DNA of 44,274 nt from Candidatus Omnitrophota bacterium. GTDB lineage: Bacteria > Omnitrophota > Gorgyraeia > Gygaellales > Profunditerraquicolaceae. Positions 8,601-15,985 of this stretch are shown one piece after another (position 1 is the stretch's first letter; each line of letters begins with the position of its first letter). A program made the translations under genes and the position numbers. A model generated the notes under the pieces. It was not told the DNA's origin, made no database searches, and was given only the letters and a program-made list of their open reading frames with translations. The stretch spans positions 1-44,274 of the forward strand of contig JAKPTF010000106.1 in NCBI GenBank assembly GCA_029571225.1. The letters are read 5' to 3'.

Positions 8601-9848
8601 AACTGCGGATAGCAGCACCCCAACCTTTTCTAATCGCAGATGATCAACTGTCGGCGGCGTATTGTCGTTTGCCTCTCCGTCCCGGATCGCCGGGGCCTCG
8701 AAGACGGTGCGCGGCGAAGGTCCTGGCTGTGCCAGGACAACCTCGCCGGTTTTTGGATTAACCCGCGTCAACCCGTTGACATGTCCGGCAGGAACCTTTT
8801 GCGCAGCGATGACCATGCCATTAACGCCTGACTGCGCAAGAATGGAGGACGATGCGTTAAATTCAATGCCGCCTGATACATATGAGCGCACGGCCAATCC
8901 GTTCACTCCGGGGGCCGATTCTTCCTTATTATATTCGCCGCGGGCAAACGATCTCTGGTATGCATTGAAGTAATGTTCCTTGGACCAGGCCTTTTGCGAC
9001 ATGAGGCCTGTCAGATCGCGCTGATCGATAATACTCTGATCGGTATGCTGTTTTTTGAACCATTGCGCGAGGATCAGGCAGTAATAGACCTGGCGAAGCT
9101 GTGCATATTTCTTCGATGAATTGACTTCGCGGACAAGCTTCGGGATGATCAGTGAACGCACCAAGTCGGAAGAATACGCATTTAACGCGTTCAAACGCGG
9201 GTCATCAAAGCTGACCGCAGAATCTTTTAAATGATCCTGTTCAAGCATGACATTGAGCGTCGCTTTATAAATATAGGCATTTTCTACGCCGGCACGCATG
9301 ATGATCTCACCGGGCACGATCCAGGGACGTGTCACGGTGGGGATAGTGATATTATCCTGGCCGAAAAGCTCTTCGGCTTTGGCGTACAGGGCATTCCAAT
9401 ACTGCCTGCCTTCTTTCGTATCGGGGTCTGTGAAGCGGGCAAGATCTTTTTTAAGCTGAAGGTCGGCTGCGAGTAATATTCTGCCGATATCGGTTTTCTC
9501 TAAAGCAGGATCTATGATGCGGGTAGGATCGTCGGGCCTGAGGTTCACCCAAAAAGTATCATTCGGCAATGCCAGGCCTATTTTGAAATATCGCATGAAT
9601 TCCTGCGCAGCGTCCGCAGCCTGCTGCTTCCCGAAAGATTTCACATCGCCTTTATCAAGATACAGGTTGAATTCGCCAAGCCCCTTGCTGAAAGAAATAC
9701 TGCGCAACTGTACAGGCCTGAACCGGTCAGGCGCTATGTAGCCGTTGATATACGCTGGAATGCCCATCTGGGGAACGGCCTGGGCAAAACCGCTCTGCTC
9801 GAAAACAAGCGTGAAAATTATGACCGCGGATATGATCTTTTTCAACAT
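5640..9848 (-). CDS. Very large exported or membrane-anchored phosphohexomutase fusion
   Basis: The 1,402-residue product starts at the ATG at 9848, which has AAGGAG upstream; a longer frame to 9875 lacks one. A basic signal peptide (MLKKIISAVIIFTLVFEQ, ending near AQA) comes first. A roughly 330-residue region with no family I can name follows, then a low-complexity linker and a hydrophobic segment near residues 400-465 that can cross the membrane. From about 500 to 1,060 lies a full alpha-D-phosphohexomutase fold: TASHVS with the phospho-serine near 626, the metal loop DLDGDR near 816, the sugar loop GERSGH near 920, and a phosphate loop RASANEPVFVMTYEA. A further region of about 300 residues is unassigned. 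All catalytic loops look intact, so activity on a hexose phosphate is likely, but its location is unusual for that enzyme class. Long signal-peptide-bearing multidomain proteins are common in Omnitrophota. Confidence 0.85.
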   Translation of the reverse strand: MLKKIISAVIIFTLVFEQSGFAQAVPQMGIPAYINGYIAPDRFRPVQLRSISFSKGLGEFNLYLDKGDVKSFGKQQAADAAQEFMRYFKIGLALPNDTFWVNLRPDDPTRIIDPALEKTDIGRILLAADLQLKKDLARFTDPDTKEGRQYWNALYAKAEELFGQDNITIPTVTRPWIVPGEIIMRAGVENAYIYKATLNVMLEQDHLKDSAVSFDDPRLNALNAYSSDLVRSLIIPKLVREVNSSKKYAQLRQVYYCLILAQWFKKQHTDQSIIDQRDLTGLMSQKAWSKEHYFNAYQRSFARGEYNKEESAPGVNGLAVRSYVSGGIEFNASSSILAQSGVNGMVIAAQKVPAGHVNGLTRVNPKTGEVVLAQPGPSPRTVFEAPAIRDGEANDNTPPTVDHLRLEKVGVLLSAVLIGSATVGGAVAAYLIGGFSAGLVVVALGSLVLFHVGPGLADLLADTIVFRLLYGQNSADFYARFGKTEISYPENNRDQAKKDGGEPDVSKWTNAEVRIKDLNKDMFRDYDYRRTKAGPEVTPAIMFRFGLAWAKMALDKARAAGITNRDVIVARDARKIEEDLPQALIDAFRYMGLNVKYTAATGPNAVTSYSWAIQAYRPLMSLFITASHVSEIKENQVRGFKVAMMKEQGGAVQSMSTREIKKESYEIITDLIEHPEKIKDLEAEVSGTYDTVEVDTDCIRFNTLIGQAAAAGQSLYELARRVNSPDIFEVLGTEEAKYAGFLPLAGVRVIVEGFNTPSGKLGYETFKNLGAEAILLNGDVIEVDGEHNADPAKDKNLAQLKDKIESEKADFGIAFDLDGDRGAIIVPERSDDGTISFTTLTPDNLIVALLDYLINKWGYNKEITGKKVAAVRDVLGTFAVNEQTSAAGGDPFQTDAGYVFLKALREKLLADGYSVPIYGERSGHCWLDITGEIENPVAVAVLFAVMAKQEQYNENNNPRTNNPFLQAYKDKIIPYAQAPRFSAPFDPAFLKMLSDKQDAQQRLDWTFEDKPQNPPQRIIADGRDHIARELEIEFVPGKVYDTPAGRIVVSKVEAKEDQDDGKYRFIDIHFAMPDGTFAGRYVFRASANEPVFVMTYEAKIYDAAEQTAQQYEAAIGGLVIEWLQRNKYALFTRESIREVFNDDTKFDKWDLKLPLDHLNAFMQWQRVKDGGREPDTGKDRVKMSLKAEIMKIMSDREGIEQWRCKHAADYEKEYVDAVYAQYLDHLKERSVSELVAVGLTHLSGLQKFVLMPVPAHRKAAASLSFEFAQECAREALAKLRGTVDQKDGGDRLFGYQNPQAVGGIDFTAASAVMHISNVPSIPAQTVSAGELERQWSDILAQLAKGQVPYEQLKQYAAQCCGRDDATRQKSALVDCVMNILRLEEERALATPRQLKELLCMLG

Positions 9849-9896
9849 TCCGGTCTCCTTCTTGCAGAAAAACATTTATTAAAGAGTTTTTATATA

Positions 9897-9945
9897 CAAA
9901 AACAAAAGGCCACTACCTGACGAACCGCACATCAGGACCGTGGCC
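9897..9945 (-). terminator. Strong intrinsic terminator hairpin ahead of the phosphohexomutase gene
   Basis: GGCCAC (9940-9945 read leftward) pairs with GTGGCC (9908-9913), with a second inner stem CCTGA/TCAGG at 9916-9920 and 9932-9936. On the minus strand the hairpin is followed by TTTTGTTTTT; on the plus strand a T-run at 9952-9958 also follows, so it could work both ways. It may end the DUF1189-like gene upstream, but it also lies downstream of a good promoter at 9998-10026 and so may attenuate the phosphohexomutase transcript. Confidence 0.75.
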
Positions 9946-9997
9946 TTAGTATTTTTTTGGAGCTTAACTAATTTGGAATCAATATATTACTAATAGT

Positions 9998-10026
9998 AGT
10001 ATACATCCGTACACACTGCCTGTCAA
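9998..10026 (-). promoter_or_regulatory. Sigma70-type promoter upstream of the phosphohexomutase gene
   Basis: On the minus strand, TTGACA (10021-10026), a 17-base spacer and TATACT (9998-10003; five of six) form a near-consensus promoter. Transcription would begin near 9991 and run through the terminator hairpin at 9897-9945 before reaching the start codon at 9848. Confidence 0.65.
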
Positions 10027-10052
10027 GAAAAAATCGGTGCCTATCCCCAATT

Positions 10053-10895
10053 TCAGGCTTCGGAGGGTGTGACGGTAACAGACCTGAGAGCCAGATAAAG
10101 ATACGTAGTGTAAACAATGCAATATATTAAGGCAAAGAACGGGAATCTTAGTCCCATGATATCCATGGCCGCAGCCAGGCAGGTTGCCGGGACCAGTGCG
10201 TAAACTCCTATATTCCAAAGCTGGCTGTAGGCAAACTTCGTCTTGAGGACCCCTGCGATGATCATGGAGGCAAGGCTGAAGATGAGGACATGAAGCGGCT
10301 TGGTGAAAGTATACACAGAAAACCAGAATAACAGAAGCACGGGGAATATGAACATGCCGGCTATATCGATCCACCGGTTGACTATCCTGGGCACGATGTC
10401 GAAGCGTTTCTGCTCGAACGCGAGCTTGAAGCCGTCAGGTCCCGGCGTGATCGAAAAAGACCTGTTTTCCAGGTTGTAGGTCTTTATCTCTGCTGACGCA
10501 TTCCGTGTCGTAGTCTGCTTGGTGATAAGCTGGTTGCGGGTCAAAAGCGCCAGATTCGGGTACTGGGCCATAACCGCGCTCACATTGGCCGGATCAGGTT
10601 CGATGATGATGGCGAACTGCTTTTCGTAGTCTTTTACGAACCGCTGTTTAGGTTCGATCAGCTCCCCCTGCTTCACTGAAACTACCGGGAATTCCCGGGC
10701 GGCCCTTGGCATGTTCTCATCGACCCATTTCTTCGCCGCAGAAAGGCCGGAAAGCGCGACAAAGGTATATTTCACGGACACCAGCGCTGAAATGATCAGG
10801 ACGAATACGACCAGAAAACCTATGCTTCTGCCGACTGACTGCCGTACGACCCTGGGGTAGAACCGCGGGTCGAATGCGCCGAACATGCCGAACAT
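10053..10895 (-). CDS. DUF1189-like polytopic membrane protein
   Basis: A 280-residue protein resembling the DUF1189 family, whose function is unknown. The start at 10895 follows GAGGAGGGCGT; a longer frame to 10952 has no such signal. The layout is one membrane helix near 22-42, a soluble extracytoplasmic stretch of about 140 residues, then about four helices from residue 190 to near the C terminus. The short cytoplasmic N terminus has FDPRFYPRVVRQSVGRSIGF, as in DUF1189 proteins, which start with a short region before the first helix. Its start region is divergent from recN, about 85 bases away, and its end is followed by the terminator at 9897-9945. It probably forms a single-gene transcript. 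Confidence 0.65.
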   Translation of the reverse strand: MFGMFGAFDPRFYPRVVRQSVGRSIGFLVVFVLIISALVSVKYTFVALSGLSAAKKWVDENMPRAAREFPVVSVKQGELIEPKQRFVKDYEKQFAIIIEPDPANVSAVMAQYPNLALLTRNQLITKQTTTRNASAEIKTYNLENRSFSITPGPDGFKLAFEQKRFDIVPRIVNRWIDIAGMFIFPVLLLFWFSVYTFTKPLHVLIFSLASMIIAGVLKTKFAYSQLWNIGVYALVPATCLAAAMDIMGLRFPFFALIYCIVYTTYLYLALRSVTVTPSEA

Positions 10896-10980
10896 ACGCC
10901 CTCCTCTATTGTTATGGTTGAAAAACCAGGATGACCTATTTCCTCTTTTCAAAGGCCCGATTCTCTGGTATCATTATACC

Positions 10981-12675
10981 ATGATCACTCAACTGACAAT
11001 TAAAAATTTCGGCCTGATTGAGTCTTTGTCGATCGATTTTGCCGCAGGGCTCACGGTGCTGACCGGCGAGACCGGCGCGGGCAAATCCATACTCATCGAT
11101 GGACTGCGTTTCGTCCTCGGGGAAAAGATGAGTACCTCCGTCATCAGGGACCCGAAAGCCCCCTGCGTCGTGCAGATAATAATGGAGATATCTGCGGCGC
11201 TCATACAGGAATACCCGCCCCTTGAGGAACTCGCAGCTGACGAAGATTCGCTCATCATCAACCGCACGCTGTCGCCTGACGGCAAATCAAAGGTCAGGAT
11301 AAACGGCATGGCCGTGACCCTGGCTCAATTAAAGGCGCTGGGGGACCATTTGATGGATTTTCACGGCCCGCACGACCACCAGCAGCTTCTGGCCTCGAGG
11401 TCTCACTGCGGCATACTCGACAGGCTGTGCTCCATGGATGAAGATATGACGCGCTATTCCCGCGTATACGAACGGTACACTCAGCTCAATAGGGAACGGC
11501 AGCAGTTACAGGAACTCGTAGCCACGCGCCAGCGCGACGTCGAAATGCTCGAACACCAGCTCAAGGAGCTCTCCGCCGTGCCTCTTGACGAAGACCTTTA
11601 CAACGCATTGCTCGAGAAACAGACAAGGATCAATAACGCGGAAAGGCTGTTCGACGCTGCGCATCAGATGCTCGAGGCAATCGAACGCGAGGATACAGGC
11701 ATCAGTGAAGGTTTAAAAAAAGCTTTTCCTCATGCCAGGACGCTGAACCGTATCGACCCGGGGACAGAAAGATTCACGGAGACGCTGGCCGGTTTACAGG
11801 AATCGTTCGCGCAGCTGGCAAGTCAACTGCGCGATTACTGCGACAGCCTCTCGTTCGAGCCGCAGGAGGCGGCGGACATTAACCGCCAATGCGACGCATA
11901 TTACGAAATTAAACGCAAATACGGGCCCACCATCGGTCAGGCGGCGGATTATTATGCGCGGATCAGGGAAAAATACGAGCGCATAGCGCACGCTGAAGAG
12001 AATACCATTGGGCTGGACAGGCAGATTGCCCAGACACGGGATTCGCTCAAATCCTTATCTGCAGCCCTGACAAAGCACCGGTCGAAAGCCGGCCAATTGC
12101 TTAAGAAGACCATCGAGCAGGAATTAAAAGAACTCGGGATCGTGCACGTCAAATTCGACTGCAGAATAGAAAAAAACGACTTCACCGAGCAAGGGGCAGA
12201 TTCAGTCGTGTTCTACATAAGCCCCAATAAAGGCGAGGACCTCAAGCCCCTGGCTGACATAGTCTCTTCGGGAGAGGCTGCGCGGCTTATGCTCGCGCTA
12301 AAAAAAGCGCTCATCGAAGTTGACCCGATACCCGTGCTCATTTTCGACGAAATTGATGCGCAGATAGGCGGCAGGCTCGGAACCGTCACGGGAAAAAAAC
12401 TCAGGGAGCTTTCACGTAACCGCCAGGTCATCGTCATCACGCACCTGCCGCAGATCGCCTCCTTTGCCGATACCCATCTCAAGGTCACCAAGAAGGTAGT
12501 CAACGGCCGCACGGTCACGCACGTAGAACGCCTGGACGCCGGCGCGAGCGTCAGGGAACTGGCGCAGATGATGTCTGGAGAGCATGAAACCGGGATCGCG
12601 CTCGACCATGCGCGGGAACTGGTCAGTATAGCCGAAAGCAGCACTACTCCGCCGGTGAGGCGTAAACCACATTGA
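10981..12675 (+). CDS. recN: DNA repair protein RecN
   Basis: RecN is an SMC-like ATPase that acts at double-strand breaks. The 564-residue product starts at the ATG at 10981, giving the canonical ITQLTIKNFGLIESLSIDF; a frame extending to 10885 would add an unrelated N terminus that overlaps the divergent gene. Walker A is GETGAGKS near residue 31. A coiled-coil middle (about 155-390) is followed by the ABC-type C-terminal half with SSGEAARLMLALK and Walker B PVLIFDEIDAQIGG, then the ITHLPQIASFADTHLKVTK switch region. TATCAT at 10969-10974 may be a -10 box very close to the start. Its last 32 bases overlap the convergent gene ending at 12644. Confidence 0.97.
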   Translation: MITQLTIKNFGLIESLSIDFAAGLTVLTGETGAGKSILIDGLRFVLGEKMSTSVIRDPKAPCVVQIIMEISAALIQEYPPLEELAADEDSLIINRTLSPDGKSKVRINGMAVTLAQLKALGDHLMDFHGPHDHQQLLASRSHCGILDRLCSMDEDMTRYSRVYERYTQLNRERQQLQELVATRQRDVEMLEHQLKELSAVPLDEDLYNALLEKQTRINNAERLFDAAHQMLEAIEREDTGISEGLKKAFPHARTLNRIDPGTERFTETLAGLQESFAQLASQLRDYCDSLSFEPQEAADINRQCDAYYEIKRKYGPTIGQAADYYARIREKYERIAHAEENTIGLDRQIAQTRDSLKSLSAALTKHRSKAGQLLKKTIEQELKELGIVHVKFDCRIEKNDFTEQGADSVVFYISPNKGEDLKPLADIVSSGEAARLMLALKKALIEVDPIPVLIFDEIDAQIGGRLGTVTGKKLRELSRNRQVIVITHLPQIASFADTHLKVTKKVVNGRTVTHVERLDAGASVRELAQMMSGEHETGIALDHARELVSIAESSTTPPVRRKPH

Positions 12676-14059
12676 TCCGCAGGTTTTCTATATGCTCGAT
12701 TGCCTCCTTGCACGCCAGCGCGTTATCGAGGGAAAGCCTAGCCTGCTCCTTATCGCCGCGATACCGATCGCTCGCAAATGCCTCGTTGAAATAGGCGATC
12801 TTGTTGGAGATCACTGTCGGATCAGGAACGATCCACCCGGCCTCAAATATCCCCAGGCCTCCTTCGGTCCCTACCATCCTCAGGAAGCATCCCATGCACT
12901 CTATATCGTGGATGAACAAAGGATCCTGAGGAGTAATCGGTATCGATTCGCCGTCAGTCTCTATGGTGACTCCCTGAGGCTGGACGTCAACGACCGTGAA
13001 CCGTATGACCGCGCGGCTGTCTTCGCGCACCGTGCTGAATATCTCAATAATGACCTCCTGGTTCAGCCGGGCCTCGAAACGGACCGGCTCGGCACCCTTG
13101 CCCGCTCTATCCGGAACAGCACGGACATCATCCCGGCCGGCATACCCGGCCGCGTCGATATTCAGGTCGAAGACATACGGGCCTTTCGGATGCACGGGCT
13201 TGCCTGCGATTGAAATCCGAGAGAAATCGGAAAGCGAGGGACCTTTGTTTTTCAGCAGATAGGAATTGATGTAGAAATACTGGCTGGTATTCCCCTGGGG
13301 AAGGAAAACAGATGTTTTTCGGCCGTTGAAACCGAGCGTATAATCGCCTGATTTGAATGAGTAGAATTCGACCTTCAGCTTCAGCCAATCAATGAGCCCG
13401 TCGTTATCAGCGTCTATCTCCTGGATCCCGGTCACGCCGCGGCACACCGGCATGATAGGCCTGTTCTGATCGTAAAGGCCGGCGTTCTGCAAAAGCCGCA
13501 GCCCGAAGGAATAAAGATACTGCCAGATGATCTCCCGGTCTTTTGTATTGCGGCTGTTGTACAGGCGGATCGTCTTTTTCCTGCCGTCAACGCGCAGGGA
13601 TATCCTGTATTCTGGCGAAGCAGGGTCGTCGGCCTCCCTGTCGGGCAAGTCCTCAAGCCCGTGCTCGAACATGAACTTCCCCATCCAGTATAACTCTTCG
13701 GGCTGGACTGATATCTCTTTGAGCGTATCGTACATCTGTATGGTAACGGCGCCGTCCCCGGAAATCGTATACGCCATAAGGTCCTCTACAGTGTGCTTGC
13801 CCAGAGGGGTATTGAGAAAGGAGATCTTCAGGTTCCTGTCATGCGGACTGCGGCTGAGGCGCTGTTTGAAATCCAGAGCCAGCGCGCGCCATAAAACGGT
13901 CTCCCTGGGCGCCCGGGCCGCCTCCTCATCCATGGGCCAGGGAATGATACTGTCCTGCGCCTGCGCCCCGGCGCGTAAAAAGAAGAGAACGGATGCCGCC
14001 GCGGCTGCTAAAATGCAAAGCCGCGTGGATCCGCTCACGGACTTCTGATCATTCACCAC
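12644..14059 (-). CDS. Exported protein of unknown function
   Basis: I do not recognise this 471-residue protein. It starts at one of two tandem GTG codons (14059 or 14056) with AGGGAG upstream, has a signal peptide (TRLCILAAAAASVLFF, ending near AQA), and is otherwise soluble, so it is probably periplasmic or secreted. DADNDGLIDW around residue 220 looks like a calcium-binding acidic loop of the thrombospondin-3/dockerin type. Paired cysteines occur in IECMGCF. The start overlaps the stop of the DUF2007-like gene by a few bases, so it is probably the last gene of the transcript that includes the receiver-domain protein. Its 3' end overlaps recN by 32 bases on the opposite strand. Confidence 0.7.
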   Translation of the reverse strand: MVNDQKSVSGSTRLCILAAAAASVLFFLRAGAQAQDSIIPWPMDEEAARAPRETVLWRALALDFKQRLSRSPHDRNLKISFLNTPLGKHTVEDLMAYTISGDGAVTIQMYDTLKEISVQPEELYWMGKFMFEHGLEDLPDREADDPASPEYRISLRVDGRKKTIRLYNSRNTKDREIIWQYLYSFGLRLLQNAGLYDQNRPIMPVCRGVTGIQEIDADNDGLIDWLKLKVEFYSFKSGDYTLGFNGRKTSVFLPQGNTSQYFYINSYLLKNKGPSLSDFSRISIAGKPVHPKGPYVFDLNIDAAGYAGRDDVRAVPDRAGKGAEPVRFEARLNQEVIIEIFSTVREDSRAVIRFTVVDVQPQGVTIETDGESIPITPQDPLFIHDIECMGCFLRMVGTEGGLGIFEAGWIVPDPTVISNKIAYFNEAFASDRYRGDKEQARLSLDNALACKEAIEHIENLRINVVYASPAE

Positions 14060-14496
14060 AACGGGATGCTCCCTGATAAGGGAATGGGCCGCAGGGCGGT
14101 TACGGCGTCTTCGATGCGGCCTTGATCGACCATCAGGGCGACCGGCAATTCCCTGCCCGCCATGCTCATCCTCATAAAATGATACGGGATGCCTGCCTCT
14201 TCCATTGCCCGCTCGACTGCGCTGCGGTCAACATCGGAGTTAACCACAACGATCTCGACAAATGCCTCTGGCTGGCCGGGATCTTCGGCGGAAATCTCAG
14301 GCGAAGGTTTTTCTTCATCCCGGTGCCGAGCAGGCGGATCATCCGGCGCTATGCCGCGACGCCGCGCCTCCTGTTCCAGCAGGCTGTACGCGCCTTCAAC
14401 AAAAGCTCCGGGCCCGTCTTTGAGCAATTCGAGCACCTGTGTATCCGCGTACTGTTCATACTGCTTTTGCAACTTCAGCTGCTCATGCTGGTCCAT
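14053..14496 (-). CDS. Small cytoplasmic protein with a DUF2007-like C-terminal domain
   Basis: A 147-residue protein. The N-terminal 60 residues are helical and charged (QKQYEQYADTQVLELL, then LLEQEARRRGI), followed by a proline- and acid-rich linker. Residues about 78-140 have a beta-alpha-beta pattern (VEIVVVNSDVDRSAVERAME, then AGIPYHF, VALMVDQGRIEDAVTALR) that resembles DUF2007, a small ACT-like fold annotated as putative signal transduction. No signal peptide is present. The start has GGAGG upstream and overlaps the receiver-domain gene by 14 bases; its own stop overlaps the next start. Function unknown; tight coupling to the receiver protein suggests a joint role. Confidence 0.6.
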   Translation of the reverse strand: MDQHEQLKLQKQYEQYADTQVLELLKDGPGAFVEGAYSLLEQEARRRGIAPDDPPARHRDEEKPSPEISAEDPGQPEAFVEIVVVNSDVDRSAVERAMEEAGIPYHFMRMSMAGRELPVALMVDQGRIEDAVTALRPIPLSGSIPLW

Positions 14497-15178
14497 CCTG
14501 CGCCTCCGTGCTTTTCAATGGGCTTAATCGCTCGACCGCTTTGCTCAATTCATCAATCCGCCGCAGCAACTCTTCTTCGCGCTGTTTGAGAGCCGCAATC
14601 TCCTGCTCTAGAGAAAGGATCTTGCGCGCTATGAACTCATCAGGAGGTTCCAGTACCAGCTGCGAGCCCCGCTGCGTGACCTTAGTGCCTTGCGCCACGT
14701 ACACAGAATGCTCTCCCACCTTGATTAGCTCCATGCCAGCTGGAATCTGAGTATCATTGACATCCTGGGCGTGAGCGCTTGTCCCTCCCAGGCACAGCCA
14801 TACAACAAAGAAACCTGCAACCAGTTTCTGTATCTCGATCAAAAGATGCTCGAGGTCGAACGGCTTTGACACATACGCCTGCGCACCCAACACCTTGCCC
14901 ACGACATGGTCGACGTCGGAATCCTTGCCGGTGACCATCATAACCGGCGTCTGTGCCAGGTCCGGATGCTTTTTGAGATTCCTGCAAACCTGCTCCCCGG
15001 GCATATCAGGCAGTATGAGATCCAGGATAATAAGATCGGGCCTGCACGCATCGGCTTTCAAAAACCCGCCTTTGCCGTCATGCGCGACGCTGACCTCGAA
15101 TCCCCGATTCTGAAGAGCTTCCTCAAGGATATGGCACAACAGGAGGCTGTCCTCTATAACCAGGATTTTCTTTGCCAT
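14483..15178 (-). CDS. Receiver domain fused to a transmembrane segment and periplasmic coiled coil
   Basis: Residues 1-118 form a complete CheY-like receiver: acidic pair E9/D10, phospho-acceptor D53, T83 and K105 are present. It is followed without a stop by a hydrophobic stretch (about 119-137) ending in SAHAQD, which looks like a signal peptide cleavage region, then about 90 residues outside the membrane that end in a coiled coil (LEQEIAALKQREEELLRRIDEL). Receiver domains normally stay in soluble proteins or precede an output domain, so this topology is odd. It may be a real membrane-tethered receiver, or two ancestral genes joined by loss of a stop codon. The gene begins four bases after nikO and lacks a strong Shine-Dalgarno sequence, so co-transcription with the nickel operon is likely. 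Confidence 0.75.
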   Translation of the reverse strand: MAKKILVIEDSLLLCHILEEALQNRGFEVSVAHDGKGGFLKADACRPDLIILDLILPDMPGEQVCRNLKKHPDLAQTPVMMVTGKDSDVDHVVGKVLGAQAYVSKPFDLEHLLIEIQKLVAGFFVVWLCLGGTSAHAQDVNDTQIPAGMELIKVGEHSVYVAQGTKVTQRGSQLVLEPPDEFIARKILSLEQEIAALKQREEELLRRIDELSKAVERLSPLKSTEAQDGPA

Positions 15179-15182
15179 ACAA

Positions 15183-15977
15183 TCATTGTATACGCTCCAG
15201 GGGAGGATGTAAACTTTTTTCTATCGCGCCGGGAATATGGCGGTGGGCGTCTTTGCGGAGGCTGTGGGGGACTTCCAGCCCATGTGCTTCTAATAGCCGT
15301 TTATCGGAGAGAATATTGACTACATCTCCCTGCGCTATGATCTTGCCGCGGTCAAGAACGGCCACGCAGTCGCATATCTCAATGACAAATTCCAAATCAT
15401 GGGTAGCGATAATCTTGGTGACCGGCAATTCCTTTAACAGCTCAATGAGGCCCCGGCGGTGCTTGGGATCCAGATTGCTCGTCGGCTCATCAAGGACGAG
15501 GATCTCGGGGTTCATGGAAAGCACGGTCGCGATAGAGATGCGTTTTTTCTCGCCGAAGCTTAAGTGATGGGATGATCTTTTCATAGCGGGAAGCATGTCC
15601 ACAAGCTCCAGCGCATTGACGACCGCTTCCTGCACCGCGACTTTAGGCAATTGCATGTTCACCGGGCCGAAGGCTACGTCGTCGAACACGGTCGGCATGA
15701 ATAACTGCGCATCGGGATCCTGAAAGACAAGCCCCACTTTGCCGCGGATCGAGGACAAATTCCTGTCAACGACTTCCATGCCGGAAATCCTCACCGATCC
15801 ATGCTGTTTCAGGATGCCGTTCAGATGCAGTAAAAGCGTGGATTTGCCAGCCCCGTTCGGCCCGATAAGGCCAAGCGTCTGGCCGCGGGCGACGCAAAGG
15901 TCAACCCCTGCCAGGGCAGGCGTGCCGTCAGGATACGTGAATCTCACATTATTAAGTTCAACGATGGGCCGTTCCAT
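15183..15977 (-). CDS. Energy-coupling-factor nickel/cobalt transporter ATPase NikO/CbiO
   Basis: A 264-residue ABC ATPase of the ECF class. Walker A is GPNGAGKS near residue 39, the signature is LSFGEKKRISIA, Walker B is ILVLDEPTS, and the switch histidine is in IIATHDLEF. The start at 15977 gives the usual MERPIVELNNVRFTYPDG; longer frames add an unrelated tail. It begins eight bases after nikQ. It powers metal uptake with the NikM/N/Q membrane proteins. Nickel rather than cobalt is inferred from the linked nikR gene and the nearby hydrogenase locus; the sequence alone does not settle the metal. Confidence 0.92.
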   Translation of the reverse strand: MERPIVELNNVRFTYPDGTPALAGVDLCVARGQTLGLIGPNGAGKSTLLLHLNGILKQHGSVRISGMEVVDRNLSSIRGKVGLVFQDPDAQLFMPTVFDDVAFGPVNMQLPKVAVQEAVVNALELVDMLPAMKRSSHHLSFGEKKRISIATVLSMNPEILVLDEPTSNLDPKHRRGLIELLKELPVTKIIATHDLEFVIEICDCVAVLDRGKIIAQGDVVNILSDKRLLEAHGLEVPHSLRKDAHRHIPGAIEKSLHPPLERIQ

Positions 15978-15985
15978 ACGTGGTA

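Noticed and set aside
10885-10980. Longer start for RecN at 10885
   Set aside because: It would add 32 residues before the universal RecN start and overlap the divergent membrane-protein gene.
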